Shown here piece after piece: positions 1 to 12,445 of a stretch of DNA of 64,000 nt. The translations under genes and the position numbers were made by a program. Origin of the DNA: Cephalotus follicularis (taxonomy: Eukaryota > Streptophyta > Magnoliopsida > Oxalidales > Cephalotaceae); the NCBI GenBank assembly GCA_001972305.1, contig BDDD01005771.1, positions 1 through 64,000 of the forward strand, written 5' to 3'. How positions within the stretch are numbered: position 1 is the first letter of the stretch; every line of letters starts with the position of its first letter. The notes beneath the pieces were generated by a model. The model was not told where the DNA came from. It worked only from the letters and a program-made list of their open reading frames with translations, and made no database searches.

Positions 1-595
1 TTGGTAGTTATCCTTATCTTCTTTACTTAGAGGATAAGGATCCCTGGAATTTAGGCTAACTCCCTATCCCCATTGCGTGAATGAGGAGGAGACCTCCTAT
101 CCGAGGAGAGGAGCTGATGTGAGGCTAATGAGATAGTCGGCCCCTGACCTCGAAGTCTTCTCGGCCCATAGACCTGTATTTGAATTGGATGGCCTTTGGT
201 TCTTTGCCTGAGGGGATAGATCTTGGAAATAGAACCATTGGGCGTGTCCTCGGCACTTATGCAGAGGAGAGGTCCTCCTTAAGTTGTAGCTTTCCTGACT
301 CCCTGATTATAGAGTCATTTGGAATAGACGACTTGTTATGTGGCCGAGGATGTCCTCGGCTGAGTTGTCTCAAATGGTGTCCTCGGACATGGATCCGAGG
401 GGGTTGATTCTTGCACTGGAATTACTGGGTGTGTCCTCGGCACTTGTGCCGAGGAAGGAACCTCCCTTTACCACTGTTATGTTGGCGTACGTGCTTCCTC
501 TGCCTTCAATTCATTAATTCTTACCTTTGTACACTTGGCTATGTGATCAAGAGGACACGTGTTGCTTTGAATTTGACTTAATTTTTCCCATATCA
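1..595 (-). repeat. LTR fragment, Tat-like family
   Basis: This is part of a long terminal repeat that runs off the left edge. Positions 391-595 match the reverse complement of 28772-28973, with the shared phrase CTCGGCACTTGTGCCGAGGA. The right end, GGACACGTG followed by TTTTTCCCATATCA at 595, is the terminus shared by the LTRs at 5429-5924, 16985-17471, 54642-55140 and 61088-61592. In those elements this end is the start of U3, so the fragment is read on the minus strand. The 75-codon open stretch at 180-407 lies inside the LTR and is not taken as a gene. Confidence 0.7.
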
Positions 596-3019
596 CTATC
601 TAATCCCACTCGTTTATAATTGTGTCAAATCTCCAACTCAAATGCTTATACATAGTAGTTAATATATGTATATATATAGTTTATTTAATATATATTTTGA
701 ACAAATTTTTTTAAATAGACACGATTCATTATGTGATATATAGATATACCTAATTGTATAAATATATATCATTATTTTTAAAAAAAATTAGTGTAAAAGT
801 CAATTAAATAGATGATATGTCATTTTATGATTAGTTGTGTCTATATGTCACGTGATAAATTATATCTACCTAAGAATTTCTCATATTTTAAATAAGTCAA
901 CTTGTCTAATAATTTGATACAATCATATTTATTTAATCAAAATTGAATATTACTTTATCATTGATAACATATCTATCGTATTTGAAGAATCATTAATTAT
1001 CATTAAATAATATTCACCTCCTGACTGTCAATAGATCTCTAGATTATACACAAACGAGAACAAAAACTTAAATAGTTGAAGCTCTTAATTATCGTTTTAT
1101 CGTGATTTATGATATCAAAACTTAAATAGTTGAAACACTTAATTATCGTTTTGTCGTGATTTACGATATCAAAGACATTTTGACAAAGTATTTATATCTG
1201 AATTGATCTTATCATTCTCATTCGCAATGTCTCGCTATACCTCTGTTTATGGGAGTTATAATTTATCTGTTTTGATTGATCATGAAATTTCGTTTGTTTT
1301 TTACATATAAAAAGAGGAAATTAATGTGATATATATGATAACATTCACAAGAGGGATATCGCCATATTCATATCTAAATGGGCTCAAACAATATGATGAC
1401 TGTAACTCTCTTCTAACAAATGTTTTCTTTTATTAAGCCTGCAAATAAGTTGAGTTTTTCAGTGTTTAAGCTCGGCTCCATACATATTTTACTTGTCTGA
1501 GCCTGAGAATAAGCCGAGCTTGGTTTCGAGCCTAAAACTTAGTCTCGAGCTCGGCTAAACATTACAAGTTTGAATACTTAGTAATTGAATGTTTACTGTT
1601 TTTTAATAAAAAAATATTTATTAATATTGAAGCATTTCATTGGACAATTAATACGATATATAAAATTAATTATTATAATTTAAAAAAAATAATGTTATTG
1701 TAATTGACAATCACTGATTAGAATTAAATTTATCTAAAATAATAAAATATCAAAGGGTAATCAAACCCAAACTTTAGCTCGACTCATTTAATAAACGAGC
1801 TTATAATGAAACTCGACCTGGACTCATTTACTCAACGAGCCCGACAAGAACTCAAGCTTAAGACGAGTCATCAAACCCTATCTGTCATGGACAGTATGTC
1901 TAAATGGTTATGTGGACACATTTATACTATTTTGCTGCTAAATGGAGTTAGTTTGAGGTGAAATGCGAAGCTTTCTTTATAAAGTATGGATCGATAATTT
2001 AGCACTGCCCACACTTTTTGAAGTTTTTAGATACTTCACTGAATTCTTTGATTCGAGCAAGATTTGTGATGTGGGGTACATATATATTATATGTTAAAAT
2101 TGACAAAACTTGACTATTGTTTAGATCTCGTAGCATCAACAGAATATCAACTGTAAGTGACAGCCAACTTAATTAGTAGCTTACTGTTTTTTTGTGTGTT
2201 CTAATTCTATAATCATAAATGTGTTCTGGGGTTTATTTTATTATCTGTTTCTCTCCTCAGATTTTTGTTGCAGTTTGGATTTGAAAAATTGGATCCTTTG
2301 ATTCCTTCTGCAACCTGGCTGTTGCTATAGAGAATCTAAAACCAATCCAATATAAATTAATAACCCTACTAGCTACTTTCATTGATAGAGACACACCTAT
2401 GATGGTTATGCTACAGGAATAAAATTTAAGGTAATTTGCACACACGTCAACTTTTAGTGAAAATTACTTAGTCCCATTTATAAAAAATAGAAAAGAATGT
2501 CAACTTTTTGCAATTATACCATATACGTCCTTGTTTGTAAGAATGTTTGTATGGATTAGCAAAACAATGGAATAAATTTCTTATTATTTATATAAGACAT
2601 TCAATGATAATACTGCAATATGAGTATCTCATGTGTTGGTTAGAGGACCAAAGTCAACAAAAAAATTAATCTCAGAATCATAGTTATATCAAATATTACG
2701 ATGCTAGAATCTCATTGATTTAGTTTTAATATTTACATACGAAACATTAGCTCTTTACAAACATTCATGACAATGATAAAATGTTTTTGAACAAAATCGA
2801 CGTCAAATCCTATTATTATTTACGTAAATAGTGCTATTAAACATATATGTTGATGAAATTGATAAATTTTAACTGTATTTTTTTATTGAATGAAACAGAA
2901 TTAATCTTTTTTAAAACTTTTTATCAATCTCACATCAACTTCTTCTTCAAAATCATTCTAAGTAGTGACATCGTACTCGTTTATTGATATAAGATACCAA
3001 AATAGCAAACATGCATTGC
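596..3019. other. AT-rich intergenic DNA
   Basis: No gene is recognisable. It contains a 54-bp tandem duplication at 1063-1170. A patch at about 1440-1870 is rich in AGCTCGGCT, AACGAGC and GACTCATTTA motifs, which looks like an old transposon relic but has no clear ends. The 62-codon minus-strand reading at 2257-2445 has no family features. Confidence 0.6.
1063..1170. repeat. 54-bp tandem duplication
   Basis: Two adjacent near-identical 54-bp copies (1063-1116 and 1117-1170), each running from AAAACTTAAATAGTTGAA to GATATC with only a few substitutions. Confidence 0.85.
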
Positions 3020-3607
3020 TATTAGAATATAAATTGGAAACCTTTTTTTGTTTATCGTCATTACTTTTGTGTATTGTTGTTTAAGGTTGATGTTGAATCA
3101 TAACAAATGAAAACTTTAGTCTGCAAGTTTTATTCTATATCACGGTTAAAAATTTGCCTCCAATCCAAGGAAAAATCACGAAAATAGTGTAACTTGCTGT
3201 TTGTTTTCTTTCTTCTAACTTATTATTTTTAAATGGTTTTACATTTCACAATTGAGCTATGGAAACACGTGACATAAATTTAAATTGCCAGATGTTGACA
3301 AGAAGTTATTTCAAAATATATTATTAATTTATGTATCTATTAAATGTATCCAGAAATGTTTGGCATCCAATAAATAGCTATATTTCTAAATTTAATACAA
3401 GCCCAAAGAAGTGAAAATTGTACAAAAGAAGATGGGACATTTATAAGTTGATGATGAAATGACAATTGAAGAAGCCCGGAAAGGAGACCATTAAATGCCA
3501 TTAAATAAAATTTTACCATATGGTGACCAAAACAATTAAAAGAAGCTCATCTTCTTCAAAAATTTAAATAAGTCACCTGTTGTTAGATGCTGACATGTCA
3601 ATATCAT
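3020..3607. repeat. ~585-bp direct repeat, copy 1
   Basis: Nearly identical to 4016-4600 at an offset of 993-994 bp. It begins around AATATAAATT and ends with GACATGTCAATATCAT. It lacks TG...CA ends, a primer-binding site or a polypurine tract, so it is described as a segmental duplication and not as an LTR. Confidence 0.9.
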
Positions 3608-3614
3608 ATTATTA

Positions 3615-4015
3615 TAAAGTGGGAGGTTTTTTGGTATCTTAATACCTCAAAGAGGTTTTTATTTGATGGATTAATACCTCATTGAGGTTTTTGTAGTATC
3701 TTAAAATAGAGGGAGGAAAAAGTTGTAAAATAATACCTCATAGAGGTTTTTGTTGGATGGATTAATACCACAGGGAGGTTTTTGTTGGATCTTAAAGTAG
3801 AGGGAGAAAAAAATTGTAAAATAATACCTCAGGGAGGCTTTTGTAATTTCCATTATTATTTTTATTATTATTATTGTAAAGTTAGGGGTATTTTAATACC
3901 TCATGGAGGTTTTTGTTTGATGGATTAATACCTCAAGGAGGTTTTTGTAATATCTTAAAATAGAGGGAGGAAAAAATTGTAAAGGAATACCTCAAGGAGG
4001 TATTTGTAATTGTCC
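3615..4015. repeat. Palindromic minisatellite (TACCTC..GAGGTTTTTGT)
   Basis: About eight to nine degenerate copies of AATACCTCnnGGAGGTTTTTGT are separated by spacers such as GATGGATT or ATCTTAAAATAGAGGGAGGAA. Each core CCTC(AA/AT/AG)GAGG is an imperfect palindrome able to form a small hairpin. The array fills the gap between the two ~585-bp repeat copies. Confidence 0.85.
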
Positions 4016-4600
4016 CTATAATATAAATTTGAAACCTTTTTTTGTTTATCCTCGTTACTTTTGTGTATTGTTGTTTAAGGTTGATGTTGAATCATAACAA
4101 ATGAAAACTTTAGTCTGCAAGTTTTATTCTATATCACGGTTAAAAATTTGCCTCCAATCCAAGGAAAAATCACGAAAATAGTGTAACTTGCTGTTTGTTT
4201 TCTTTCTTCTAACTTATTATTTTTAAATGGTTTTACATTTCACAACTGAGCTATGGAAACACGTGACATAAAGTTAAATTGCCAGATGTTGACAAGAAGT
4301 TGTTTCAAAATATATTATTAATTTATCTATCTATTAAATGTATCCAGAAATGTTTGGCATCCAATAAATAGCTATATTTCTAAATTTAATACAAGCCCAA
4401 AGAAGTGAAAATTGTACCAAAGAAGATGGGACATTTATAAGTTGATGATGAAATGACAATTGAAGAAGCCCGGAAAGGAGACCATTAAATGCCATTAAAT
4501 GAAATTTACCATATGGTGACCAAAACAATTAAAAGAAGCTCATCTTCTTCAAAAATTTAAATAAGTCACCTGTTGTTAGATGCTGACATGTCAATATCAT
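4016..4600. repeat. ~585-bp direct repeat, copy 2
   Basis: Second copy of 3020-3607 with few substitutions. The 64-codon minus-strand reading at 4334-4528 exists only in this copy and is not supported as a gene. Confidence 0.9.
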
Positions 4601-5423
4601 AGGGGTGTACCCTATAACGAGTAATGACCATAAGCTTAAACATTATTGGACTGACCAAAAACGGGTGCGTACAGCGTACCAGTGGGCTATAACCACGAGC
4701 TCACGTTAGGAGAGAGAGAGAGAGAGGGGAGTGGAGAGAGAGAGAAACAAGTGGTGGCCCAATGAAGAGAGAGAGAGAGAGAGACAAGTGGTGGCCCAAT
4801 AAAGAGAGATAGAGAGGGTGTGGGCCTGGGCTGGGCTAGAACTACTACTAGTCGTAGATCGAGGGCGGCGTGAGATGACTTAATATTGTCGTCACGCGCA
4901 ATCCACTAGGAGATCTTTCGATTCACGTGCTCTTTTTGTTTGTTTTCCCTATTAAACACAAAACAAAAAGTTACGCATAAAACAACTTTAATTATTATTA
5001 TTTTATTTTTTTGGGTTTTATTTTTGCTTCAAAAGTCAACCCCTACATTCTCTCATCTCTGGTTACATGTAAACTTGTAATTGTATAGTAATTATTCAAT
5101 TGCTTCTATTGGTGTTATTTCTCAGTATTTTATTAAATTTTGAATTATCTAGAGATTTTTTATTACATTAAACTGCTCTATGTAATATCATAGGTGCTTT
5201 TATTATGTTCTATTTAAAAAATAGGTATTAAAGACCTTATTACTTCCAGTGAGTTTTTCAATTTTTGTTTTTAAAAAATTACTTAAAATAATAAGGATCT
5301 TTAATAATTTCAATTAGTTTCTAAATTTTTTACTACATTCTGTAACTATTAATTTTAATAAATTTGACACTAATTTTAAGTATTTTCTTACTAAGTGGTC
5401 ATGAATCAATCGAGATAAGGATG
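4601..5423. other. Intergenic DNA with GA microsatellites
   Basis: It holds GA-rich simple repeats at about 4710-4815, where a unit (GA)nCAAGTGGTGGCCCAAT is repeated. AT-rich sequence then leads to the target-site duplication ACATC at 5424-5428 of the next element. No gene is seen. Confidence 0.6.
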
Positions 5424-5428
5424 ACATC

Positions 5429-5924
5429 TAATGTCGAAATCAACTCATCAACAGTACCTTAGGTGTAAAGCTTTGATTTATTGGGAAAAACGCGGTGGAT
5501 GCTCTGAGAAAGTAGATTTAAAGGTGTTTAGTTGTACTCCCTGCACAGAGAAAGTAACACTAACGAAAGTCCATGAGGTTTTACTCCCGGGGACTCTCCG
5601 ATACTTAAGTCAGTAATGACAGAGAAAACAACAATAAGGTTCTTTAGAGTATGAAAATGGTGGACCTGTATAAAATGTTGCTTTGAAGTATTTACAGTAG
5701 TGCTCGAATGTAACTGCTTTATTTGACTTGCGGAGATGATTATTGTACCTCTAAGGAAATACCGAGTATCTCGTCATTTCCTTGATTTTACGTCGGAGCG
5801 TTATTATGCATTATCTTATCAGATTTTAAACGCCTGATCACGTGTTTGTAGCTCTCGATGACACTTGTCTTGTTTTCTCAAGGACACGTGACAGTATCTT
5901 TTGGGTAGGATTTTTCCCTTATCA
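5429..5924 (-). repeat. 3' LTR of the Tat element
   Basis: Aligns along its whole length with 16985-17471. On the + strand it starts at the position matching TGATGTTGAAATCAAC and ends in CCCTTATCA. It is the 3' LTR because the element reads leftward. A purine-rich tract, AGAAAAAGAAGACCA on the minus strand, sits just inside at about 5930-5950 and is the likely polypurine tract. Confidence 0.9.
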
Positions 5925-6490
5925 TATACCCTATGGTCTTCTTTTTCTGAGCTTGACAGAGGAAGAAGACCATTAATAGTCTGGCTTAATCTTGAGCAGG
6001 GCCTGTAGTTAATCCATCACTAAAACTGTTATGTCTTCTGGGACATGTTGCTTGGCTATGTTGCTTGTCCCAAGCCTGGTATCATCATGATATGGCAGAG
6101 CAAAAGACGCCTTCGTTATTTAAACAATCTTTAGCATTAAATTAGAGGCAACAGAGCAAGCGTCCGTAACGAATGCGTCTATTCACTTGCCGCGCATAAT
6201 CTCTTCGTTTCTCACACCAAATTTGATAGGTTCATCTCCACCGTTCAATCTGGCAGAGATCCAAAGGTCTGAAAGTAATCTAGGATTCTATAAATTGTCC
6301 CTTCTTTTTTAGAAGGCCTTTTTACGCTTCCTTATCTCCCAAAGCTAGTGTTTTCTAAAATTCTTCAGCTTTCCAAATTCCCAAATACCCTTTTCTTCGG
6401 CTTTATCTCACAAAAATCTCAGGTGAACTATTTTCTCTTGTTCATCTTGTAATTTTGTCCAGGTTTCCCAAGGGTCTTTCTCAGCTTCTG

Positions 6491-6533
<43 letters not shown>

Positions 6534-6547
6534 TCACTAAGCTCGAG

Positions 6548-7228
6548 ATGACCACAACTAAACAAACCAAAAGGTATATTAGAAACCCCAAGGAGGTGGA
6601 TCGCGCCGTTGGTGGGGTCAAGGTTGCCAAGCGTCCTATTGGCGTCGAGGAGGAGATGGATACCACTATTGTGGGTGCCCTAAATGTTGCCTCCAATGAG
6701 GCCAGAACCCAAGTTTTCAGCACTTCCTTCGACAAGAGTGTGCTTCGCCCTGCTAAAGTGGAGGAATTGGCGAAGAAGTACTTTCCCGAGGAGCTTGGAA
6801 TGCTCGATCCCCTGGGATCCCAAAGAGGTCACGGAGAGCAAACCTGGCCTCTTTGTGGTGTTTCTGGATTATGTGGAGCATGGACTAAGGCTTCCCCTCC
6901 CGTCATTTGCCATATCAATCTTGAGGCACTATCATATTCACCCTTCGATGTTTTAAGCTCAATCCTGGGCTTTATCGTTGGTTTTTTGGTAAGGTGCTTG
7001 AAGATGGGGGTGACCGTCACTGTGGGGCTATTCAAGGAGTTCCACTTTGTCAATGCTTCTCCAGGCAAGCGCGGCTTTTACTTCAAGTCACGTGTTAGCC
7101 AATCCAAGAAGTTGTTGGTGGAGCCTACCAAATCCGCTAAGGGTTGGAGGGGGAGGTACTTCATTATTAAGAACCTCCATGGTTTCATTCCTTGCCCGTG
7201 GTGCGATACCTTGGATACCTTGTCTTAA
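6548..7228 (+). pseudogene. Antisense ORF of the Tat element, N-terminal part
   Basis: This reading runs opposite to gag-pol, between pol and the 3' LTR. ATG 6548 is preferred to the upstream ATG at 6455, whose extension only translates a (TC)n microsatellite. Recognisable family features are the segment around LAKKYFPEELGM, a middle part resembling the 'putative gypsy-type transposon' (transposase_28 / plant mobile-domain-like) family, and KEFHFVNASPGKRGFYFKSR. Antisense ORFs at this position are known from Tat elements, but their role is unknown. The copy is broken. Confidence 0.7.
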
Positions 7229-8212
7229 TCAGATGAGCATTTTGTTGGAGTTCGAGAAGACAGATCTGGCTAAAATTTTTGCATTGGCCCCAGAAGAGGT
7301 GAACTCTGTAATTTGAGAGTATCGCTTACGCCAGGTTGTGCTGAGCATGTCTTTTGATCGGAGTCATCGCATGGATGAGGAGGAAGAGGTCCCCTTGGGG
7401 ACAGAGGGAGAGAGGGTTCAGAATGCCCGAGAAGAACACGGGTCCTCGGTTGCTGGCGATGGGGAGAACAGTATTACGCTTTCCTCTGGATATTCTGTAT
7501 TGATTTCTATTTCAATTTTTACTCTTGATATATTTCTAATTCTTTCTTTGTGATTCTGTACAGTGATGGCATCTCGGGAACCAACCATGGACATCTTGAG
7601 GGCTGCTCGGGAGCAAGCCAGGTCGGCTTCTGTCGAGGAGAGATGAAAGGCTCTCCAAAAAGTTGATGTGGCAAAGGAGAAAAGAGAAGCGAAGGAGGCC
7701 GCTGCTAAGACCAAAGCTGAGGCTAAGGCTAAGGCTGATGCTGAGTCCAGGGCCAGAGTGACGCCGAAGCTGAGGAGGCCCGGGCAAGGGCCACCACTAA
7801 GGCCATTAGGGCTGAAATTTCTCGTGGTAAGAGGCCCTCCAAAGATCAACAACCCCACCCTTCAAGAAGACAGAGGAGGACAGATCTGGAAGGCGCTTCT
7901 CAGGATAGGGCTACTGAGTCGAGCTCTCAAGACCCTGACTTCTCTGATACGCTCGAGGAGCTAGGCTGGGTGAGAGAGATTCTCAAAAGGGTTTTGCAAC
8001 TCTGGTGTCAGCTTGAGAACACCGAGGGTAGCAATCGAGCTTGGCAGGTCGGGGCTCTTTCCCCCATAGATGGAAGCAAGGCAGGATTGGACTATCATCC
8101 AGATGTGGTCCCATCTCTTCCAAAGCAACTTCAGGGTTTGTCATTTCTACCCCTTTTCTTTTAAGTATATTCTATGTTCTTGCTTTGATCTTTGAATTTT
8201 CTTTTTCAGGCT

Positions 8213-8800
8213 ATGGGAGATGCCTACCTCCTGATGGAGAGAGCCAAGGAGGACAGTGCCTTGATTGAGCGGCTTGAAGCTAAAAATGCAGAGCTCAAGA
8301 GGTTGTTTGACGGGGCTAGCGCCCAGCTGGAAGAGGTGCTCAAGGCTAAAGATTTTGTCATAGCTGAGAAGAGGCATGCTCTTGATGCTTTGGAGAAGGA
8401 GAAGGCTGAGAGGAGTAGGGTTGAACAGGACTTGGTACACGTCGGTGATATGTATCGTGCACTGGATGAGAAGTTCTCGGGATACCAGAGTGGGGATGAA
8501 GCTCGGGCCAAGAAGGCGGTGGACAAGGTCCTCGCAAACTTCAAGGCTTCAGACGAGTTCCGTGGAGCTCTGACGAAATTTGCGGATGACTTCAAGGCCT
8601 CTACAGATTTCAATAGGGAGGTCCTTAAAGACTCCACAGTGCTTTATCGCCGGGGATTCTACACCTGCCGCAACTTGGTCAGTTGTCATCCTGAGCTTCC
8701 CCTGGACTATATTATTTGTGGTCCAACAGTAACCGAGTATGAATTTTTTCCTGATGGAGTTGATGAAGCAGAAGAAAAAGCTCTTCGATTCCATGATTAA
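8213..8800 (+). pseudogene. Antisense ORF of the Tat element, coiled-coil part
   Basis: It is preceded by an acceptor-like pyrimidine tract ending TTTTTCAG at about 8209, and the first ATG after it is 8213. The translation is rich in Lys, Glu, Leu and Ala with heptad-like spacing (LIERLEAKNAELKRL onward), which predicts a long coiled coil, followed by a conserved-looking tail around LYRRGFYTCRNL. A Lys/Ala/Glu-rich stretch with the same flavour lies upstream at 7668-7800. This is the usual architecture of the C-terminal half of these antisense proteins. It belongs to a broken element. Confidence 0.6.
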
Positions 8801-9059
8801 GAACAACGTCGTGCTTAGGGATCTGAGGAACCACCTAGGGTAGAGCCACTAAGTGCACTGGTTCCATTCATTGACCCTGCTGAGGAGCCCAATTTTGTAC
8901 TTCTGCCCAAGGATCTTCCAACTCCTCCTTCTCCTATTGTACATAATGTCCCTTCGGGAGACAAAGCTTAGAATAGGATTTTCTTTCTTTTTGCTTTTTG
9001 TAGACTTTGTAACCTGTACTTTCTGATCAATAATAAAATACAAGATTTTGACATTATGG

Positions 9060-9730
9060 TGTCTTTTTCCATTCCCTTGGGAACCTTTCCTTTTCTGCTT
9101 TGCATTAACTTTAAAGTCTTGTATGTTTGAGCTTTATTCAAGTACTTAAAATTCCCTTAGGAAAGTTTAATGTAAGCCATAGAACTTGACTCATGCTTTA
9201 TTCGAGCATTACAATTCCACTTAGGAAATTTTACCTAGTCTATTTTACAGACTTCTTGTATTGTGGTCATACACTTTTCAGACCTAGTCACCTAAGCTTT
9301 CTATCCCCCATAGGTACTTTATATCAAAAGCGCTTAGGCAAAGATACTTAGTCTTTGCGAGTTCTTAAGTATTCACAGACTAAGTTTTAGCTCTGGTCGA
9401 ACAAGTTCTTACGAGTTTGTCGACTAGGATCTCGCCTGGTCTGTTGTTTTCCAGACCAGGTCACCCGAGCTTGCAGTCCTCGTAGGGGCACTTGTATTAA
9501 AGCCCTTAGTCCAATAACTTTGATCGTTGTGACTTCTTATGGATTCACCTCTCAAGTTACAATATTTGTTTTGATCTGATGAATCTTTAAATCTCCGCCA
9601 ACAAAAGTTTGCTTCGTCATGAGTTTTTTTGATTGCTTCCTTAAAAATCTTCTACTGTCTTGGGAGTCTTTTAGTGCTCCTCGATGGGGAGTCTGTTTGC
9701 ACTCCTTGGATGGAAGTCTTTGTTAATTTG
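9060..9730. other. Spacer inside the Tat element
   Basis: Non-coding element interior between the antisense ORF and the integrase repeat. It shows loosely repeated phrases such as CTTAGTCTTTG and CAGACCTAGTCACC / CAGACCAGGTCACC, suggesting decayed internal repeats. No gene is seen. Confidence 0.5.
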
Positions 9731-11088
9731 AGACATTGGTCTATTCGAGACTTTAGTCTGTATTTATTTACTCCCGTAGAAATTTTTCGTCTTCGTGAGA
9801 CTTGGAGAGCTTGAGTGTTGCGTCAAGGCTTACTCTGATTGCTCCATTGGGAGCATGGTCGGGCAAGCATGTATTAAAGTTTCTTGACTGAGGGAAATAG
9901 TCGGTGGCTGTTCAGAGGTTTAAGGACTTGAATATTGGGCCTCCGGTCCCTTGTAAACTTTGAATTGCACCAATCATTGAAAATATTTTCTTAGATGCTC
10001 GACATTCCAAGCTCTAGGAATTTCCCTTTCCCCAGAGTTTCAAGTTTGAATGTTCCTGGTTAGAGCACTATTTTCACCTTATATGACCTTTCCCAATTAT
10101 GAGTTAACTTTCCTCTTGTACCGACAGGATCTGATATTGTCGCATTACGGAGGACTAGATCTCCTTCCTTTAGTGGTCAAGGATTTACTTTTTTATTGTA
10201 GTAACGACTCACCTTCTGTTGGTAAGCTGTTACTTTGATGACTGCTTTATCTCTAAACTCTTCCACTAAGTCAAGAAGGTTTCTCAATCCATCTTCATTA
10301 TTTCTTTCACTGAAATGCACAACTATAGGTGAATGCACTCCAATTTTCATCGGTATCATAGCTTGTGCTCCAAAACAAAGCTGAATGGGGACTCGCCAGT
10401 TGTGGTCCGAGGAGTGGTTCTGTAAGCCCATAACACACTTGGTAGCTCATCTATCTATCTTCCCTTTCTATCCTTAAGGCGCTTTTTAACCCTAAAATGA
10501 CTTCTCTGTTAATGACCTCTACTTGGCCATTGCTCTGGGGATAGGCTACTGAGGCAAGCATGTGCTCAATTCTCCACTATTTGTAAAAATCATGAAAAGT
10601 TTGACAATCAAATTGCTTCCCATTGTCAAAGACTATTACTTTTGGGACTCCAAAAATACAGATGATTGACTTCCATAAGAAGCTTTTCGTGTTCTTCTCT
10701 GTGATTGTAGATAGGGGATCAGCTTCCACCCATTTGGTAAAGTAGTCCACTATCACAATAAGATACTTTCTCTGCCCTGTTGCCACTGGTAATGGTCCGA
10801 CGAATCCCATTCCCTATTGCTCGAAGGGACAAGGAGCAGTAATAGATGTCAAAGGCTCTGATGGTCTTCTGCTTATGTTAGCATTCCTCTGACACTTTTC
10901 ACATTTTCTTACGAAGTTAATGGAGTCTTGGTGCATGGTCGGCCAGAAATAGCCCTGCCTTAATAGTTTATTTGACAAAGTTCTGCCCCTCATGTGATTT
11001 TCACATACTCCTTCATGGACCTCTCTTAAAGCATAAGGAGCTAGACACCTCAACACAAGGAAAGAAAAAGCCATTTTGTAGATAATCT
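9731..11088 (-). repeat. Internal tandem repeat of the Tat element, copy 1 (integrase)
   Basis: A 1.36-kb segment nearly identical to 11089-12445, both starting AGACATTGGTCT and ending TTTTGTAGATAATC. It holds a second copy of integrase: the zinc-binding region (10814-11074, CENHMRGRT and CEKCQRN), the catalytic core start (10577-10810, VDYFTKWVEA) and the C-terminal part (10177-10431). Few differences separate the copies, so the duplication is much younger than the element's insertion or has been homogenised. Confidence 0.9.
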
Positions 11089-12445
11089 AGACATTGGTCT
11101 GTTCGAGACTTTAGTCTGTATTTATTTACTCCCGTAGAAATTTTTTGTCTTCATGAGACTTGGAGAGCTTGAGTGTTGCGTCAAGGCTTGCTCTGATTGC
11201 TCCATTGGGAGCATGGTCGGGCAAGCATGTATTAAAGTTTCTTGACTGAGGGAAATAGTCGGTGGCTGTTCAGAGGTTTAAGGACTTGAACATTGGGCCT
11301 CCGGTCCCTTGCAAACTTTGAATTGCACCAATCATTGAAAATATTTTCTTAGATACTCGACATTCCAAGCTCTAGGAATTTCCCTGCCCCCAGAGTTTCA
11401 AGTTTGAATGTTCCTTGTTAGAGCACTATTTTCACCTTATATGACCTTTCCCAATTATGAGCTAACTTTCCTCTTGTACCGACATGATCTAATATTGCAG
11501 CATTACGGAGGACTAGATCTCCTTCCTTTAGTGGTCGAGGGTTTACTCTTTTATTGTAGTAACGACCCACCCTCTGTTGGTAAGCTGTTACTTTGATGTC
11601 TGCTTTATCTCTAAACTCTTCCACTAAGTCAACAAGGTTTCTCAATCGTTCTTCATTATTTCTTTCACTGTAATGCACAACTATAGGTGAATGCACTCCA
11701 ATTTCCATCGGTATCATAGCTTGTGCTCCAAAACAAAGCTGAATGGGGACTCGCCAGTTGTGGTCCGAGGAGTGGTGCTGTAAGCCCATAACACACTTGG
11801 TAGCTCATCTATCTATCTTCCCTTGCTATCCTCAAGGCACTTTTTAACCCTAAAATGATTTCTCTGTTAATGACCTCTACTTGGCCATTGCTCTGGGGAT
11901 AGGCTACTGAGGCAAGCATGTGCTCAATTCTCCACTCTTTGCAAAAATCATGAAAAGTTTGACAATCAAACTGCTTCCCATTGTCAAAGACTATTACTTT
12001 TGGGACTCCGAAAATACAGATGATTGACTTCCATAAGAAGCTTTTCGTGTTCTTCTCTGTGATTATAGATAGGGGCTCGGCTTCCACCCATTTGGTGAAG
12101 TAGTCCACTATCACAATAAGATACTTTCTCTGCCCTGTTGCCACTGGTAATGGTCCGACGAAGCCCATTCCCTATTGCTCGAAGGGCCAAAGAGCAGTAA
12201 TAGATGTCAAAGGCTCTGATGGTCTTCTGCTTATGTTAGCATTCCTCTGACACTTTTCACATTTTCTTACGAAGTTAATGGAGTCTTGGTGCATGGTCGG
12301 CCAGAAATAGCCCTGCCTTAATAGTTTATTTGACAAAGTTCTGCCCCTCATGTGATTTTCACATACTCCTTCATGGACCTCTCTTAAAGCATAAGGAGCT
12401 AGACACCTCAACACAAGGAAAGAAAAAGCCATTTTGTAGATAATC
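11089..12445 (-). repeat. Internal tandem repeat of the Tat element, copy 2
   Basis: Second copy of the 1.36-kb unit. It is contiguous with the rest of pol on its right, so it is probably the original position of integrase. Confidence 0.9.
11418..12168 (-). pseudogene. Integrase core and C-terminal region (Tat element)
   Basis: The core reads PVATGQRKYLIVIVDYFTKW, then FGVPKVIVFDNGKQF and YPQSNGQVEVINREI, i.e. the D, D and E regions of a retroviral-type integrase core (11809-12168). The stretch at 11418-11789 matches the usual C-terminal segment of gypsy integrases (CFGAQAMIPMEIG and later YNKRVNPRPLKEGDLVL). It is part of a broken element. Confidence 0.88.

Noticed and set aside
3020-4600. 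Miniature LTR (TRIM-like) element
   Set aside because: The direct repeats lack TG...CA ends, primer-binding site, polypurine tract and target-site duplication.
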